Assembly (NCBI GenBank): GCA_018399935.1
Contig: JAGYNP010000037.1
Location: 1 to 23,013 of the forward strand
Reading direction: 5' to 3'
Source of the DNA: Candidatus Moraniibacteriota bacterium
Lineage (GTDB): Bacteria > Patescibacteriota > Minisyncoccia > Moranbacterales > DUUL01
Length of the DNA stretch: 23,013 nucleotides
Made by a program: the position numbers and the translations under genes. This document shows positions 1 to 8,722 of the stretch, one piece after another (position 1 is the stretch's first letter; the number at the start of each line of letters is the position of its first letter). Under the pieces are notes generated by a model that saw only the letters and a program-made list of their open reading frames with translations, did no database searches and was not told where the DNA came from.

Positions 1-561
1 AAAATGGAATTCTTTTTTTAATCTTTTTATGATATTGTTATTTTTCAATTTAATTTCTAAAATTTTTATAGCTGATTGATAATACCAAATTTGTTTTTCA
101 ACTGGAGCATTAAAATCTTTCCACATTTTATTACCTTGTTTTTCATAAATCCTAATCATTGATTGCAAATTGTGAATCTTATCAGCTGCACAAATCAAAA
201 GAGATTCTTGATTTTGTCTCTCTAAGTTTTTCAAATAATTTCTTTTTCTCTTTTCCCAATTCCCTTGATCAATTTTTCTATCATTAAAATCATATTTTTC
301 GCTTATTCCTTTAACTATATCGGCTATTTTTTTACCAAAATCTCGTTTTAAATTTTGATAAGAATATTCCTCGACATCTTCTAAAAGATCATGCAATAAA
401 CTAGCTGTTATAATATCTTCATCTTTGGTAAATTCCAATAAAATTAAAGTCACTGAAAAAGGATGCACAATAAAAGGAAGCTTAGAGCTTTTCCTTATTT
501 GTCCATTGTGTTTATCAGCAGCTAAATTTAAAGCTTTCTGAACTTTTTGTGTTAAGATCAT
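1..561 (-). CDS. HD-domain (p)ppGpp hydrolase-like protein, partial
   Basis: The reading frame is open for 187 codons from an ATG at 561 to the window edge, so the C-terminus is missing here. Seen: an N-terminal HD phosphohydrolase core with the pattern KHNGQIRK, PFIVHPF (H33), LLHDLLEDV (H57-D58) and AADKIHNL (D127), the metal-binding set of RelA/SpoT and MESH1-type domains. Family knowledge: such domains hydrolyse ppGpp to GDP or GTP plus pyrophosphate using Mn2+. The tail (WYYQSAIKILE) resembles the end of short stand-alone hydrolases, so the protein may end soon after the window edge; a following synthetase domain cannot be excluded. It is transcribed divergently from the glycosyltransferase at 695. 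Confidence 0.8.
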   Translation of the reverse strand, partial: MILTQKVQKALNLAADKHNGQIRKSSKLPFIVHPFSVTLILLEFTKDEDIITASLLHDLLEDVEEYSYQNLKRDFGKKIADIVKGISEKYDFNDRKIDQGNWEKRKRNYLKNLERQNQESLLICAADKIHNLQSMIRIYEKQGNKMWKDFNAPVEKQIWYYQSAIKILEIKLKNNNIIKRLKKEFHF

Positions 562-638
562 CAGTTTGATTTAAAAATTAACTTATCTAAAATCCCACAA
601 AATAAAAACAAACAACAAACTAATTTTAACATTTTTAC

Positions 639-667
639 TTGCTTAAAACAAAGATAAAATTTATAAT
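639..667 (+). promoter_or_regulatory. Sigma-70-type promoter of the glycosyltransferase/dprA operon
   Basis: TTGCTT at 639-644, a 17-nt spacer and a perfect TATAAT at 662-667, followed by the ATG at 695. It lies in the divergent gap between the HD protein and the glycosyltransferase. Confidence 0.6.
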
Positions 668-694
668 AAGAATATTCTAATTAATATCTTCAAA

Positions 695-2578
695 ATGGAA
701 AAAATAAAATTAAATTGGTTTGAGATTTTTTCACTCACCTGGATTATTGTTAATATTTTAATTCTACTAACTATTCTACTAGGAATTTTTAACTTCCCTC
801 TTTTTTCCATAACTATTTTAACAGGACTTTTTATTCCTTTCTATGGTTATAAAAAAAAGTTATTTCAAATAGAAAAAACTGGCAAAAGTTTGAAAATTTT
901 AACTTTGGTTGTTTTTTTAATAACATTTTCTTCGTCTATTTTAACTACTCCAACAATTTTCGGGGGAAGAGATGAGGGTTCTTATAGCAACTCAGCCATT
1001 ATAATGGCTGAACAAGACAAAAATCTTCAAAACAATAAACTAATCGAGAATTTTTTTGATATTTATGGTGAATCAAAAGCTCTAAATTTCCCTGGTTTCA
1101 AATATAATAAAGAAGGCAGTCTGGAAAGTCAATTTCTTCCTGGTTACTCATCTTGGTTAGCAATTTTTTATAAATCTTTTGGAACATCTGGTTTAAAGTT
1201 TGCTAATCTAATTCCTTTTATAACCTTAATCTTAGCTTTTTACCTTCTAATTATTGAAGTTTTTCCTTTTATTAAAAATCCCCCAGATAAAAAAAGTTGT
1301 TTAACTGGAAATTTTTTAAAAAAATGCTGGCTTAAGCTTAATCAAGCTGAACAATTTGGATGGTTGGGTGCAATTTTAATGCTCTCTTTTATGCCAATGT
1401 TAGTTTTTTATAAATTCACTTTATCGGAAATTTATTTTGCTTCTTTGCTTTGGTTTGCTATTTATCTTTTAATTAGATATTTAAAAAATAAAAATTTCTT
1501 AAGTTTTAAAATCATCTTTTTACCTTTACTTTTAATGTTGTTTGTTAGAATAGAAACAATCGCCATTATCTTTGCTTTACTTTTAATAATGATAGGTAAG
1601 GATTATAATCACCTTAAACAAGCTCGTTATAAATTTTTCTTCGCTTTCTCGGGTTTTATTCTTTTGATTGCTATTTGGCTAAAACCAGATTTCTTCATCG
1701 ACTCCATTAAGGGACTCATCGATGCTTCCAGTTTAAAAGAAAATTTTTCACAAAACTCAAGTGGAATAATGAAAACAATAATTCCAAATGACTGGAGAAA
1801 TTTTTATGTCTTGAAACTTTGGTTCAACTACAACCTACTTCCTTTCTTCATTATGGCATTTGTTTTTTTGACAATATTTTTCAAAACAGTTTTTAAACAA
1901 AGAAAATTTGGAAAAGAAAAAGCATTAATAGTAATACCCTTCTTACTAGTTTCCCCTACTCTTATTTATCTGATTGATGCCAATATCACTTTAGATCATC
2001 CTTGGATGTTGAGACGTTGGATATTCTCAATTATCCCAGTGATTATTTTCTATTCAATTTTATTTTTATTTTATTTAAAACAAAAAAATCAATTTCTATT
2101 TAGGTTGATAGTTATTTTTTTAATAATTGGGAATCTATCACTATTTTTTATTCCTGTTAATAAATCAAATAATCAATTATCTAATAATTTCTTTACTTTA
2201 TCTCAAAATCAAAACCTTATAGAACAAACTTATGAACTTTCCCAAATATTTAGTAAAAAAGATTTAATTCTATTATCCCAGAATTCATCTGGATCTGGTT
2301 GGTCATTAATAGCTGATCCAATGAGAAATATTTTCGACCGACAGGCTGTTTATTTTTTCAATCCCAAAGATTATTACAAATTAGACAAAAGTGATTTTAA
2401 TAATATTTACTTAATCGTTTCAAAAGAAGAAGAATCTCTTTATAAAAATCTTTCCAAAGAAAAAATCGCAGATAAGATAATAAGGAATACTTTAATAAAA
2501 CCTTCCAAAAATCCTCTCGAAAAAACTCAAATAATAAAAGCTGAGACAAAAATAAATATCTATAAAATAACTGAATAA
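695..2578 (+). CDS. GT-C family membrane glycosyltransferase (PMT/ArnT-like)
   Basis: A 627-residue polytopic membrane protein with about a dozen hydrophobic segments. The first extracytoplasmic loop carries the motif GRDEGSY (D93-E94), the acidic pair that GT-C enzymes of the GT39/ArnT type use for catalysis with a lipid-phosphate sugar donor. A further loop, rich in polar residues, follows the last membrane segments (about residues 480-627). The likely role is moving a sugar from a polyprenyl-phosphate carrier to a protein, lipid or surface polymer on the outer face of the membrane; donor and acceptor cannot be read from the sequence. The ATG has no Shine-Dalgarno site. dprA starts 9 nt after its stop, so the two are probably cotranscribed. 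Confidence 0.75.
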   Translation: MEKIKLNWFEIFSLTWIIVNILILLTILLGIFNFPLFSITILTGLFIPFYGYKKKLFQIEKTGKSLKILTLVVFLITFSSSILTTPTIFGGRDEGSYSNSAIIMAEQDKNLQNNKLIENFFDIYGESKALNFPGFKYNKEGSLESQFLPGYSSWLAIFYKSFGTSGLKFANLIPFITLILAFYLLIIEVFPFIKNPPDKKSCLTGNFLKKCWLKLNQAEQFGWLGAILMLSFMPMLVFYKFTLSEIYFASLLWFAIYLLIRYLKNKNFLSFKIIFLPLLLMLFVRIETIAIIFALLLIMIGKDYNHLKQARYKFFFAFSGFILLIAIWLKPDFFIDSIKGLIDASSLKENFSQNSSGIMKTIIPNDWRNFYVLKLWFNYNLLPFFIMAFVFLTIFFKTVFKQRKFGKEKALIVIPFLLVSPTLIYLIDANITLDHPWMLRRWIFSIIPVIIFYSILFLFYLKQKNQFLFRLIVIFLIIGNLSLFFIPVNKSNNQLSNNFFTLSQNQNLIEQTYELSQIFSKKDLILLSQNSSGSGWSLIADPMRNIFDRQAVYFFNPKDYYKLDKSDFNNIYLIVSKEEESLYKNLSKEKIADKIIRNTLIKPSKNPLEKTQIIKAETKINIYKITE

Positions 2579-2587
2579 CAGTTAAAT

Positions 2588-3742
2588 ATGGCCCTTACTA
2601 AAAATACAGAAAAAACTAATAAAAATACAAATTCTAAATATCTTCTGGGTTTTTCTTTAATTCAAGAAATTGGTCCAGCTCGATTTAAAAAAATAACTCA
2701 AAATTTTAATTCCATTGAAAAAGCCTGGCATTCATCAAAAAATCAACTAGTAAAACTTTTCGGTAATAAAATCGGTAATAAAATTTGGAATAAAAAAAAT
2801 AAAATCAATTTAAGACAAGAGATTGATATTTTTAAAAAAGAAAAAGTTACAGTAATTAGCCCTCGGTACTCTTTTAAAGATTTTTCAGGAATTAATTCTA
2901 GTTTCTTTCCTAAAAAACTTCTTGAAATTCCATCTTCTCCTTTTATTCTATTTGTTAAAGGAAATTTAGACTTAATTTCTAAAAAACAACTAGCCATTGT
3001 TGGATCTCGTCGGCCAACTCATTATGGAAAACAAGTTATTGAAAAATTAGGTCCAGAGATAGCTTTATCTGGACTGATAATCACTAGCGGTCTAGCTATG
3101 GGTATTGACAGTTTAGCTCATAGAATCGCTTTGGAAAACGAACAACCTACTATCGCCGTTCTGGGAAGTGGATTAAGTCAAAAAATATTAAGAAAATCTT
3201 TTAATTATAAACTAAGCCAAGAAATTATTGAAAAAAACGGTCTCTTGATTTCAGAATATCCTCCCAATTTCGAAGCTAATAAATTCACTTTTCCGGCTAG
3301 AAATAGAATCATTAGTGGACTAACCTTGGGAGTTTTGATTGTTGAAGCAGCTGAGAAAAGTGGAACTTTAATCACTGCTCACCACGCGCTAGAACAAAAT
3401 CGAGAAGTTTTGGTTGTTCCTGGCAACATTTTCTCCCAACAATCGATTGGAACCAATAATTTAATCAAGCAAGGTGCTGAACCTATAACTTCAATTAACA
3501 ACATTTTTCAAACTTTGAATTGGAAAAATTCCTGTAATCATTCTTCTCAAACAATCACAGAAATAGAATTCGGGGACAAACAAGAGAAACTAATTTATGA
3601 CAAACTGTCATTTGACCCTCAACCTTTAGATAAACTAATTTCCAAATCTAATCTAGACATTTCCTCAATTTCCATTAAGCTATCAATTATGGAATTAAAA
3701 GGGATAATAAAAAATGTTAATGGAGGATATATTAGAAACTAA
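2588..3742 (+). CDS. dprA: DNA processing protein DprA/Smf
   Basis: 384 residues. An N-terminal helical region (about 20-75) is followed by the Rossmann-like DprA core, with GSRRPTHYG near residue 139, TSGLAMGIDSLAH and the FPARNRIISGL signature, then EAAEKSGTLITA. The last ~55 residues look like the winged-helix DML1-like domain. Family knowledge: DprA binds incoming single-stranded DNA and loads RecA during natural transformation. It sits between the glycosyltransferase and topA; dprA-topA adjacency is common in bacteria. Length and motifs are normal, so the call is firm. Involvement in DNA uptake by this organism is inferred, as no competence pilus genes are in the window. Confidence 0.93.
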   Translation: MALTKNTEKTNKNTNSKYLLGFSLIQEIGPARFKKITQNFNSIEKAWHSSKNQLVKLFGNKIGNKIWNKKNKINLRQEIDIFKKEKVTVISPRYSFKDFSGINSSFFPKKLLEIPSSPFILFVKGNLDLISKKQLAIVGSRRPTHYGKQVIEKLGPEIALSGLIITSGLAMGIDSLAHRIALENEQPTIAVLGSGLSQKILRKSFNYKLSQEIIEKNGLLISEYPPNFEANKFTFPARNRIISGLTLGVLIVEAAEKSGTLITAHHALEQNREVLVVPGNIFSQQSIGTNNLIKQGAEPITSINNIFQTLNWKNSCNHSSQTITEIEFGDKQEKLIYDKLSFDPQPLDKLISKSNLDISSISIKLSIMELKGIIKNVNGGYIRN

Positions 3743-3880
3743 AACTAATAAACAAACATCCATTTTTAAAATTCTGCTTAAAAAAAATTTTGAATTTTTA
3801 AAATTTATTGATAACCTTTAAATTAATTTAAAATTAAAATTACGACAATCCCAATTTAAATACCTTAAAATAACTAAATT

Positions 3881-6091
3881 ATGAAATTATTAATAGTCGA
3901 ATCACCCACTAAAGCCAAAACAATTTCTAGATTTTTAAACAAGACTTATAAAATAGAATCTTCTTTTGGTCATGTTATGGATTTACCAAAAAATAAGTTA
4001 GGAGTTGATCTAAAAAATAATTTTCAACCAGAGTATATAGTTCCCGAAAAAGCCAAGAAGCAGGTTTTGAAATTAAAAAAATTAGCCTCAAAATCCGATA
4101 CTATTATATTAGCAACTGATGAAGACCGAGAAGGTGAAGCTATTTCTTGGCATTTAATCAAAGCTTTAAAACTCAAAAAACAAAAAATAGAGAGAATTGC
4201 CTTTCATGAAATAACTAAAACTGCTATTCAAAAGGCATTGAAATCTCCTAGAAAATTAGACATGGGCTTAGTTAATGCACAACAAGCCAGAAGGGTTTTG
4301 GATAGATTAGTGGGCTATAAGCTATCTCCTTTACTTTGGGCTAAAATCAGAAGAGGTTTAAGTGCCGGAAGAGTTCAATCAGTTGCAGTTCGCTTAATCG
4401 CTGAACGAGAGAAAGAGATTAACAAATTCAAAGAACAAGAATATTGGGAAATTGGAGCTAAATTAGAAAAAGATAGCCAAGTTTTTGAAGTTAATCTTTG
4501 GAAAAAAGACGATAAAATTTACAAAAAACTTGATGTCTCCAATAAAAAACAAGCCCAAGAGATTGAAACAGATTTGAAAAAATCCCAGCCAGTCATTAAG
4601 AAAATTAACAAGAAAGAAATCAGTAAAAATCCTCCCCCTCCTTTTATTACCTCCACTTTGCAACAAACCGCCAGCAATGTTTTAGGATTCTCCACTAAAC
4701 AAACTATGATGATTGCCCAAAAACTCTATGAAGGAGTAGCCTTGGAAGGAAAAAAATCAACTGGTTTAATTACTTATATGAGAACTGATTCCTTGAATTT
4801 ATCAAGCTTAGCCACTTCGGAAGCTAAAAAAACCATCGATAAACTTTATGGTTCTGAATACTCCCTGGAAAAACCTCGTTTTTATAAAACCAAATCCAAA
4901 GGTGCCCAAGAAGCTCATGAAGCTATTCGACCAACCTTTCCCAGTAAAGATCCAAAATCAATCAAACAATATTTAGACCCAAAACAATACCGACTCTACA
5001 GCTTGATCTGGAGAAGAATGATAGCCAGCCAAATGGCAGCCGCTAAAATAGCTTCCACTGTCATGGAAATCGAGGCCGATAATTACACCTTGAAGACCAA
5101 TGGTTCAATAGTGAAATTCGATGGTTATATGAAATTAACTGGTCAAAAAAACGAAGACAATATCTTGCCTGAATTAAAAGAAAAAGACACACTTCAACTA
5201 AACAAAGTTTTAACTGAACAAAAATTCACTCAGCCTCCCAGTCGCTACACTGAAGCCTCCCTAGTTAAAGTTTTAGAAAAGAACGGCATTGGAAGACCAT
5301 CTACTTACGCTCCAACTATCTCAACTATTCAAACTCGAGGTTATGTAGAAAAAGATGAAAACAAAAAACTTCTTCCAACTGAAATTGGTTTATTAGTCAA
5401 CAAACTTTTAGTAAAACATTTTTCTAGAATAGTTGATTATCAATTTACAGCTGATGTTGAAAATGATTTAGACGAAATTGCTGAAAATAACAAGAAATGG
5501 CCTAAAGTTATTGAAGAATTTTATAAACCTTTTATTAATAATTTAAAAATGAAAACAAAAGAAATCAAAAAAGAAGATTTCCAAAAAGATTTAGGACGAA
5601 AATGTCCTAACTGTGGAAATAATTTAATCGAAAAATTTGGAAAATTTGGAAAATTCATTGCTTGTAGTAATTATCCAGAATGTAAATATACTGAAAAAAC
5701 CGCTGAAGACAAAGCCGTTGAAGAAAACATTGTTAAACAAGCTGGTGGTAAAAATGGAAAAATAATTTGTGAAAAATGTGGATCAGAAATGAATGTTAAA
5801 AACGGACCTTATGGACCTTTTTTGGGATGCAGTAATTATCCTAAATGTAAGAATATTAAAAAAGTAGAAAATAAAATTGGAGTTAAATGTCCAAAATGCG
5901 GTCAAGATATTATTGAGAAGAAATCAAAAAAAGGAAAACTCTTTTATGGTTGCAGTGGTTATCCAAAATGTGACTTTGTTAGCTGGAATAAACCAACTGG
6001 AGAAAAATGTCCTAAATGTAAAAATCTTTTAGTTTATAAAGGAAAAAATAAAATTAGCTGTTCTAATAAAGAATGCGATTTTGAAAAATAA
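3881..6091 (+). CDS. topA: DNA topoisomerase I (type IA)
   Basis: 736 residues. The TOPRIM domain opens with LLIVESPTKAKT (E7) and has the acidic ATDEDREGEA motif near residues 79-88. The catalytic tyrosine is in LITYMRTDS (Tyr299). The C-terminus, from about residue 575, holds four zinc ribbons of the CxxC...C(x4-5)C kind, three of the topA C4 type and a shorter last one, which bind single-stranded DNA. The enzyme relaxes negative supercoils by passing a strand through a transient 5'-phosphotyrosine break. A 138-nt AT-rich gap before it suggests its own promoter, but no convincing box pair is seen there. Confidence 0.97.
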   Translation: MKLLIVESPTKAKTISRFLNKTYKIESSFGHVMDLPKNKLGVDLKNNFQPEYIVPEKAKKQVLKLKKLASKSDTIILATDEDREGEAISWHLIKALKLKKQKIERIAFHEITKTAIQKALKSPRKLDMGLVNAQQARRVLDRLVGYKLSPLLWAKIRRGLSAGRVQSVAVRLIAEREKEINKFKEQEYWEIGAKLEKDSQVFEVNLWKKDDKIYKKLDVSNKKQAQEIETDLKKSQPVIKKINKKEISKNPPPPFITSTLQQTASNVLGFSTKQTMMIAQKLYEGVALEGKKSTGLITYMRTDSLNLSSLATSEAKKTIDKLYGSEYSLEKPRFYKTKSKGAQEAHEAIRPTFPSKDPKSIKQYLDPKQYRLYSLIWRRMIASQMAAAKIASTVMEIEADNYTLKTNGSIVKFDGYMKLTGQKNEDNILPELKEKDTLQLNKVLTEQKFTQPPSRYTEASLVKVLEKNGIGRPSTYAPTISTIQTRGYVEKDENKKLLPTEIGLLVNKLLVKHFSRIVDYQFTADVENDLDEIAENNKKWPKVIEEFYKPFINNLKMKTKEIKKEDFQKDLGRKCPNCGNNLIEKFGKFGKFIACSNYPECKYTEKTAEDKAVEENIVKQAGGKNGKIICEKCGSEMNVKNGPYGPFLGCSNYPKCKNIKKVENKIGVKCPKCGQDIIEKKSKKGKLFYGCSGYPKCDFVSWNKPTGEKCPKCKNLLVYKGKNKISCSNKECDFEK

Positions 6092-6148
6092 CATTAATTT
6101 AAAAACTAACTATTTTTCAAAAATTAACTTTTTCTCTAAAATAAAACC

Positions 6149-6859
6149 ATGAACGAAAAGCAGTTATTAAAAAATTTAGAAAAAGAACTAATTTTAAATT
6201 CTGACAAAAAATATTTAAAAATTTATAAAAATTTTTTTAAAGAAAAAACTAGTAATCTTGGAGTAAGAATTCCAACTGTTAGAAAAATATCCACTAAATA
6301 TTATTCAAAAATAAAGAATCTATCCAAAAAAGAAATTTTTAATTTCTGTGAAAATCTTCTAAAAAAAGAAGATGAATTTAAAACAATCGCTTTTGATTGG
6401 TCATTCCGTCAAAAAATAAATTTTTCCCAAAAAGATTTTGTAATTTTTGAAAACTGGCATAAAAAATATATTAACAATTGGGCGACTTGTGATGATTTTT
6501 GCACTCACTCTTTAGGATATTTGATTTATAAATTTCCTAGCTTAACTACTAAAACTAAAAAATGGGCCTGTTCAAAAAATCGTTGGTTAAAAAGAGCTTC
6601 CGCTGTTAGCTTAATTTATTCCTTAAGAAGAAATACTCTTCTTAAAGAAACTTTTCAAATTATAAATATTCTGCTAGAAGATCCTGATGATTTAGTTCAA
6701 AAAGGTTATGGGTGGACACTAAAAGAATCAACTAAAAATCAGAAGGAAAAAATATTTGAATATGTAATGAAAAATAAAAGTAAAATGCCAAGAACAGCTT
6801 TGAGATATGCCATTGAAAAAATGCCGAAAAAATTGAAGAATAAAGCTATGCAAAAATAA
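6149..6859 (+). CDS. AlkD-type DNA alkylation repair glycosylase
   Basis: 236 residues, the normal length of the HEAT-like-repeat DNA glycosylases. The residues known to be needed in Bacillus cereus AlkD have clear equivalents: W111 and D115 in NNWATCDDFC, R149 in WLKRASAV and W189 in GYGWTLKE. The family removes positively charged alkylpurines such as 7-methylguanine and 3-methyladenine without flipping the base. The final signature MPRTALRYAIEKMP is typical. It follows topA after 57 nt and is itself followed 15 nt later by the lysozyme-like gene, so cotranscription is likely. Substrate range is inferred from the family. Confidence 0.9.
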   Translation: MNEKQLLKNLEKELILNSDKKYLKIYKNFFKEKTSNLGVRIPTVRKISTKYYSKIKNLSKKEIFNFCENLLKKEDEFKTIAFDWSFRQKINFSQKDFVIFENWHKKYINNWATCDDFCTHSLGYLIYKFPSLTTKTKKWACSKNRWLKRASAVSLIYSLRRNTLLKETFQIINILLEDPDDLVQKGYGWTLKESTKNQKEKIFEYVMKNKSKMPRTALRYAIEKMPKKLKNKAMQK

Positions 6860-6874
6860 TTTAATTAAAATTAA

Positions 6875-7465
6875 ATGAAAATAAAAATGAAAAAAATTGC
6901 CATTTTTATGGCAAATATTAGATATAGAATTACTATCCTTACTTTTTTTGTTTTAATTTTTTATATAATTGGATTATGGAAATTTAGTTTTTTTGATAAT
7001 AATATTCCGATATTAGATGGATTAAGTTCTGTTACTGGTAATCGATTAGAACTAGAACAAAACATTAAAGAAATGGTAAAAGATTATCCAATTGAGCAGA
7101 TGGTACCCTATATTCTAGAGAAAGACAATATGACTGCAGCTTTTTTAGTTAGCATTGCTAAAAAAGAAAGCAATTGGGGTAAGCGAGTTCCAGTTTTAAA
7201 CGGCGAGGATTGCTTTAATTATTGGGGCTACCGAGGTATTAGAGACCGAATGGGAACTGGTGGCCACACTTGTTTCGATAGTCCTGAGGATGCCGTTGAC
7301 ACAGTCGGGAAAAGAATTGAAACTTTAATAAGAAAATATAATCTAACCACCCCATCAGATATGATTATTTGGAAATGTGGTTCCAGTTGCGCTGGTCACA
7401 GCAATGCTGGAGTTAGGAAATGGATAAGTGATGTTGAGTTATATTTTAACAAAATTATTAATTAA
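6875..7465 (+). CDS. Membrane-anchored lysozyme-like (glucosaminidase/transglycosylase-fold) protein
   Basis: 196 residues. One N-terminal membrane segment (about 18-35) is followed by a roughly 130-residue exported domain. That domain has the lysozyme-fold pattern SIAKKESNWGKR, with E98 as the likely catalytic acid, then NYWGYRG and a cysteine pair (GGHTCFDS, WKCGSSCAG) that may form disulphides outside the cell. The probable role is cutting the glycan strands of peptidoglycan during envelope remodelling. Two nearby ATG codons (6875 and 6887) are both possible starts. Whether it acts as a glucosaminidase or a lytic transglycosylase cannot be told from sequence alone. Confidence 0.65.
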   Translation: MKIKMKKIAIFMANIRYRITILTFFVLIFYIIGLWKFSFFDNNIPILDGLSSVTGNRLELEQNIKEMVKDYPIEQMVPYILEKDNMTAAFLVSIAKKESNWGKRVPVLNGEDCFNYWGYRGIRDRMGTGGHTCFDSPEDAVDTVGKRIETLIRKYNLTTPSDMIIWKCGSSCAGHSNAGVRKWISDVELYFNKIIN

Positions 7466-7495
7466 TAATCTTTAAAGCAACGAAATAAGCATATA

Positions 7496-7524
7496 TTGCA
7501 AAATCAAATTCCCTAAAGTATAAT
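7496..7524 (+). promoter_or_regulatory. Promoter of the 68-residue membrane protein
   Basis: TTGCAA at 7496-7501, 17-nt spacer, perfect TATAAT at 7519-7524; the ATG follows at 7556. This supports the small gene being real. Confidence 0.65.
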
Positions 7525-7555
7525 TTAATAACTAATAATAAATAATAAAATAAAT

Positions 7556-7762
7556 ATGCAAAAAAAATTTAAACAATTAGCTTTGTTATTGGTGGTATTC
7601 TTTTTATCAATTTCACTATTAGTTTTAATTTTGACTATTTGGGATATATTAAACAGTCAAACGGCCAAAGAAGTAATTACTAAATTAGGCTATACCACCG
7701 GATTAATATTTGCCTTATCATCAATAATAATACTTTTAACTCAAAAAAAGATTAAAAAATAA
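7556..7762 (+). CDS. Small two-helix membrane protein, unknown function
   Basis: 68 residues with two hydrophobic segments (about 7-30 and 44-62), a basic start (MQKKFKQ) and a basic end (QKKIKK), which predicts both ends on the cytoplasmic side. No family was recognised. It has its own good promoter 30-60 nt upstream and converges with the UV endonuclease gene, whose end is 13 nt away. Confidence 0.6.
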   Translation: MQKKFKQLALLLVVFFLSISLLVLILTIWDILNSQTAKEVITKLGYTTGLIFALSSIIILLTQKKIKK

Positions 7763-7775
7763 AACTAGCAAACTT

Positions 7776-8654
7776 TTAAACAACAACTAAAACCTCCAGC
7801 GCTTTTTTAGCACTTAATTCTTTATCCTTTATTTCCAACATAATATCAAAATCCAGTCCAAAAGTTTCTTTAATAAATTTTTTAAATAACCTTGGATCTA
7901 AACTTTGAATATGACGACATCTCTTGTCTCCAATAATTCTATTGGAATAATCAATTATCGGTAAGCCGTCTTTCTTTTTCCAAGTTTTAATAATTTTCTC
8001 AAAAACATCTCTGGCCTTCTCTTGATTATTCAAACATTCATGATGCAAGGTATCAAAAACTATCGGAATTTTAATTTCTTCGCTAATCTCCAAACACTCA
8101 CTAGCGCTATAAGACTTATCATCATTCTCGACAACTAATCTTTTTTTGATAAAAACTGGTAGTTTTTTATAATTTTCAATAAATCTTTTCATTGATTTTT
8201 CCTTTTCCCCATAAACTCCTCCAATATGAATTTGAACTTTAGCAGTTTGATCTAAACCCAGACTATCTAAAATTTGACAATGATATTCCAGCTCTTTAAT
8301 ACTTCTAGCGACAATTTCTGGATTTTGAGAGTTTATAACCACAAATTGATCTGGGTGCATTGAAATTCTAATATTTTTTTCTTTGATAAATCGACCAATT
8401 TCTTGAAAATCTTTTTTGAAATAATTTTGCCAATTAAATTCACAAATTGGGTGAGAAGCAAAAGGAACTAAGCCTGAACCGATTCTGAAAAACAAAAATC
8501 CATTGTTAATATTATATTGCAAGATTTTCTTAAGACAACTCAAATTTTCAGTTATTTTTTCTTTCAATAAATCTTCGGAATATGATTTCAATCTAAAAGT
8601 CCGATTGGCCGTACAACCAACACTATTGTTTATACAAGGATAACCGATTTTCAT
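7776..8654 (-). CDS. uvsE: UV damage endonuclease UvsE/UVDE
   Basis: 292 residues, matching the compact bacterial UVDE family. The start MKIGYPCINNSVGC is the family opening, and the TIM-barrel core shows the expected metal-ligand patches: RISMHPDQFVVIN, VQIHIGGVYGEKE, LVVENDDKSY, IVFDTLHHECLN and the late DYSNR region. The family nicks DNA 5' to cyclobutane dimers, 6-4 photoproducts and some other distortions, starting a repair route independent of UvrABC. It is divergent from the flavoprotein gene across a short gap. Confidence 0.93.
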   Translation of the reverse strand: MKIGYPCINNSVGCTANRTFRLKSYSEDLLKEKITENLSCLKKILQYNINNGFLFFRIGSGLVPFASHPICEFNWQNYFKKDFQEIGRFIKEKNIRISMHPDQFVVINSQNPEIVARSIKELEYHCQILDSLGLDQTAKVQIHIGGVYGEKEKSMKRFIENYKKLPVFIKKRLVVENDDKSYSASECLEISEEIKIPIVFDTLHHECLNNQEKARDVFEKIIKTWKKKDGLPIIDYSNRIIGDKRCRHIQSLDPRLFKKFIKETFGLDFDIMLEIKDKELSAKKALEVLVVV

Positions 8655-8669
8655 TTTTAAAGTTTGTTA

Positions 8670-8698
8670 TTGATTAAATCTTAAAAATAGTATATCAT
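8670..8698 (+). promoter_or_regulatory. Promoter of the flavoprotein gene
   Basis: TTGATT at 8670-8675, 17-nt spacer, TATCAT at 8693-8698. Transcription would start near 8705, downstream of the in-frame TTG at 8702, which argues for the ATG at 8723 as the translation start. Confidence 0.5.
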
Positions 8699-8722
8699 AA
8701 GTTGAATTATTTAAATATTTTT

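Noticed and set aside
2743..2997. 84-residue - strand ORF inside dprA, and similar ORFs inside topA, the methyltransferase-operon genes, pyk and lemA
   Set aside because: Antisense shadows of clear genes, with no domain and no start signals.
8702..8722. TTG start adding seven residues to the flavoprotein
   Set aside because: It precedes the predicted transcription start, and the ATG at 8723 fits the family start better.
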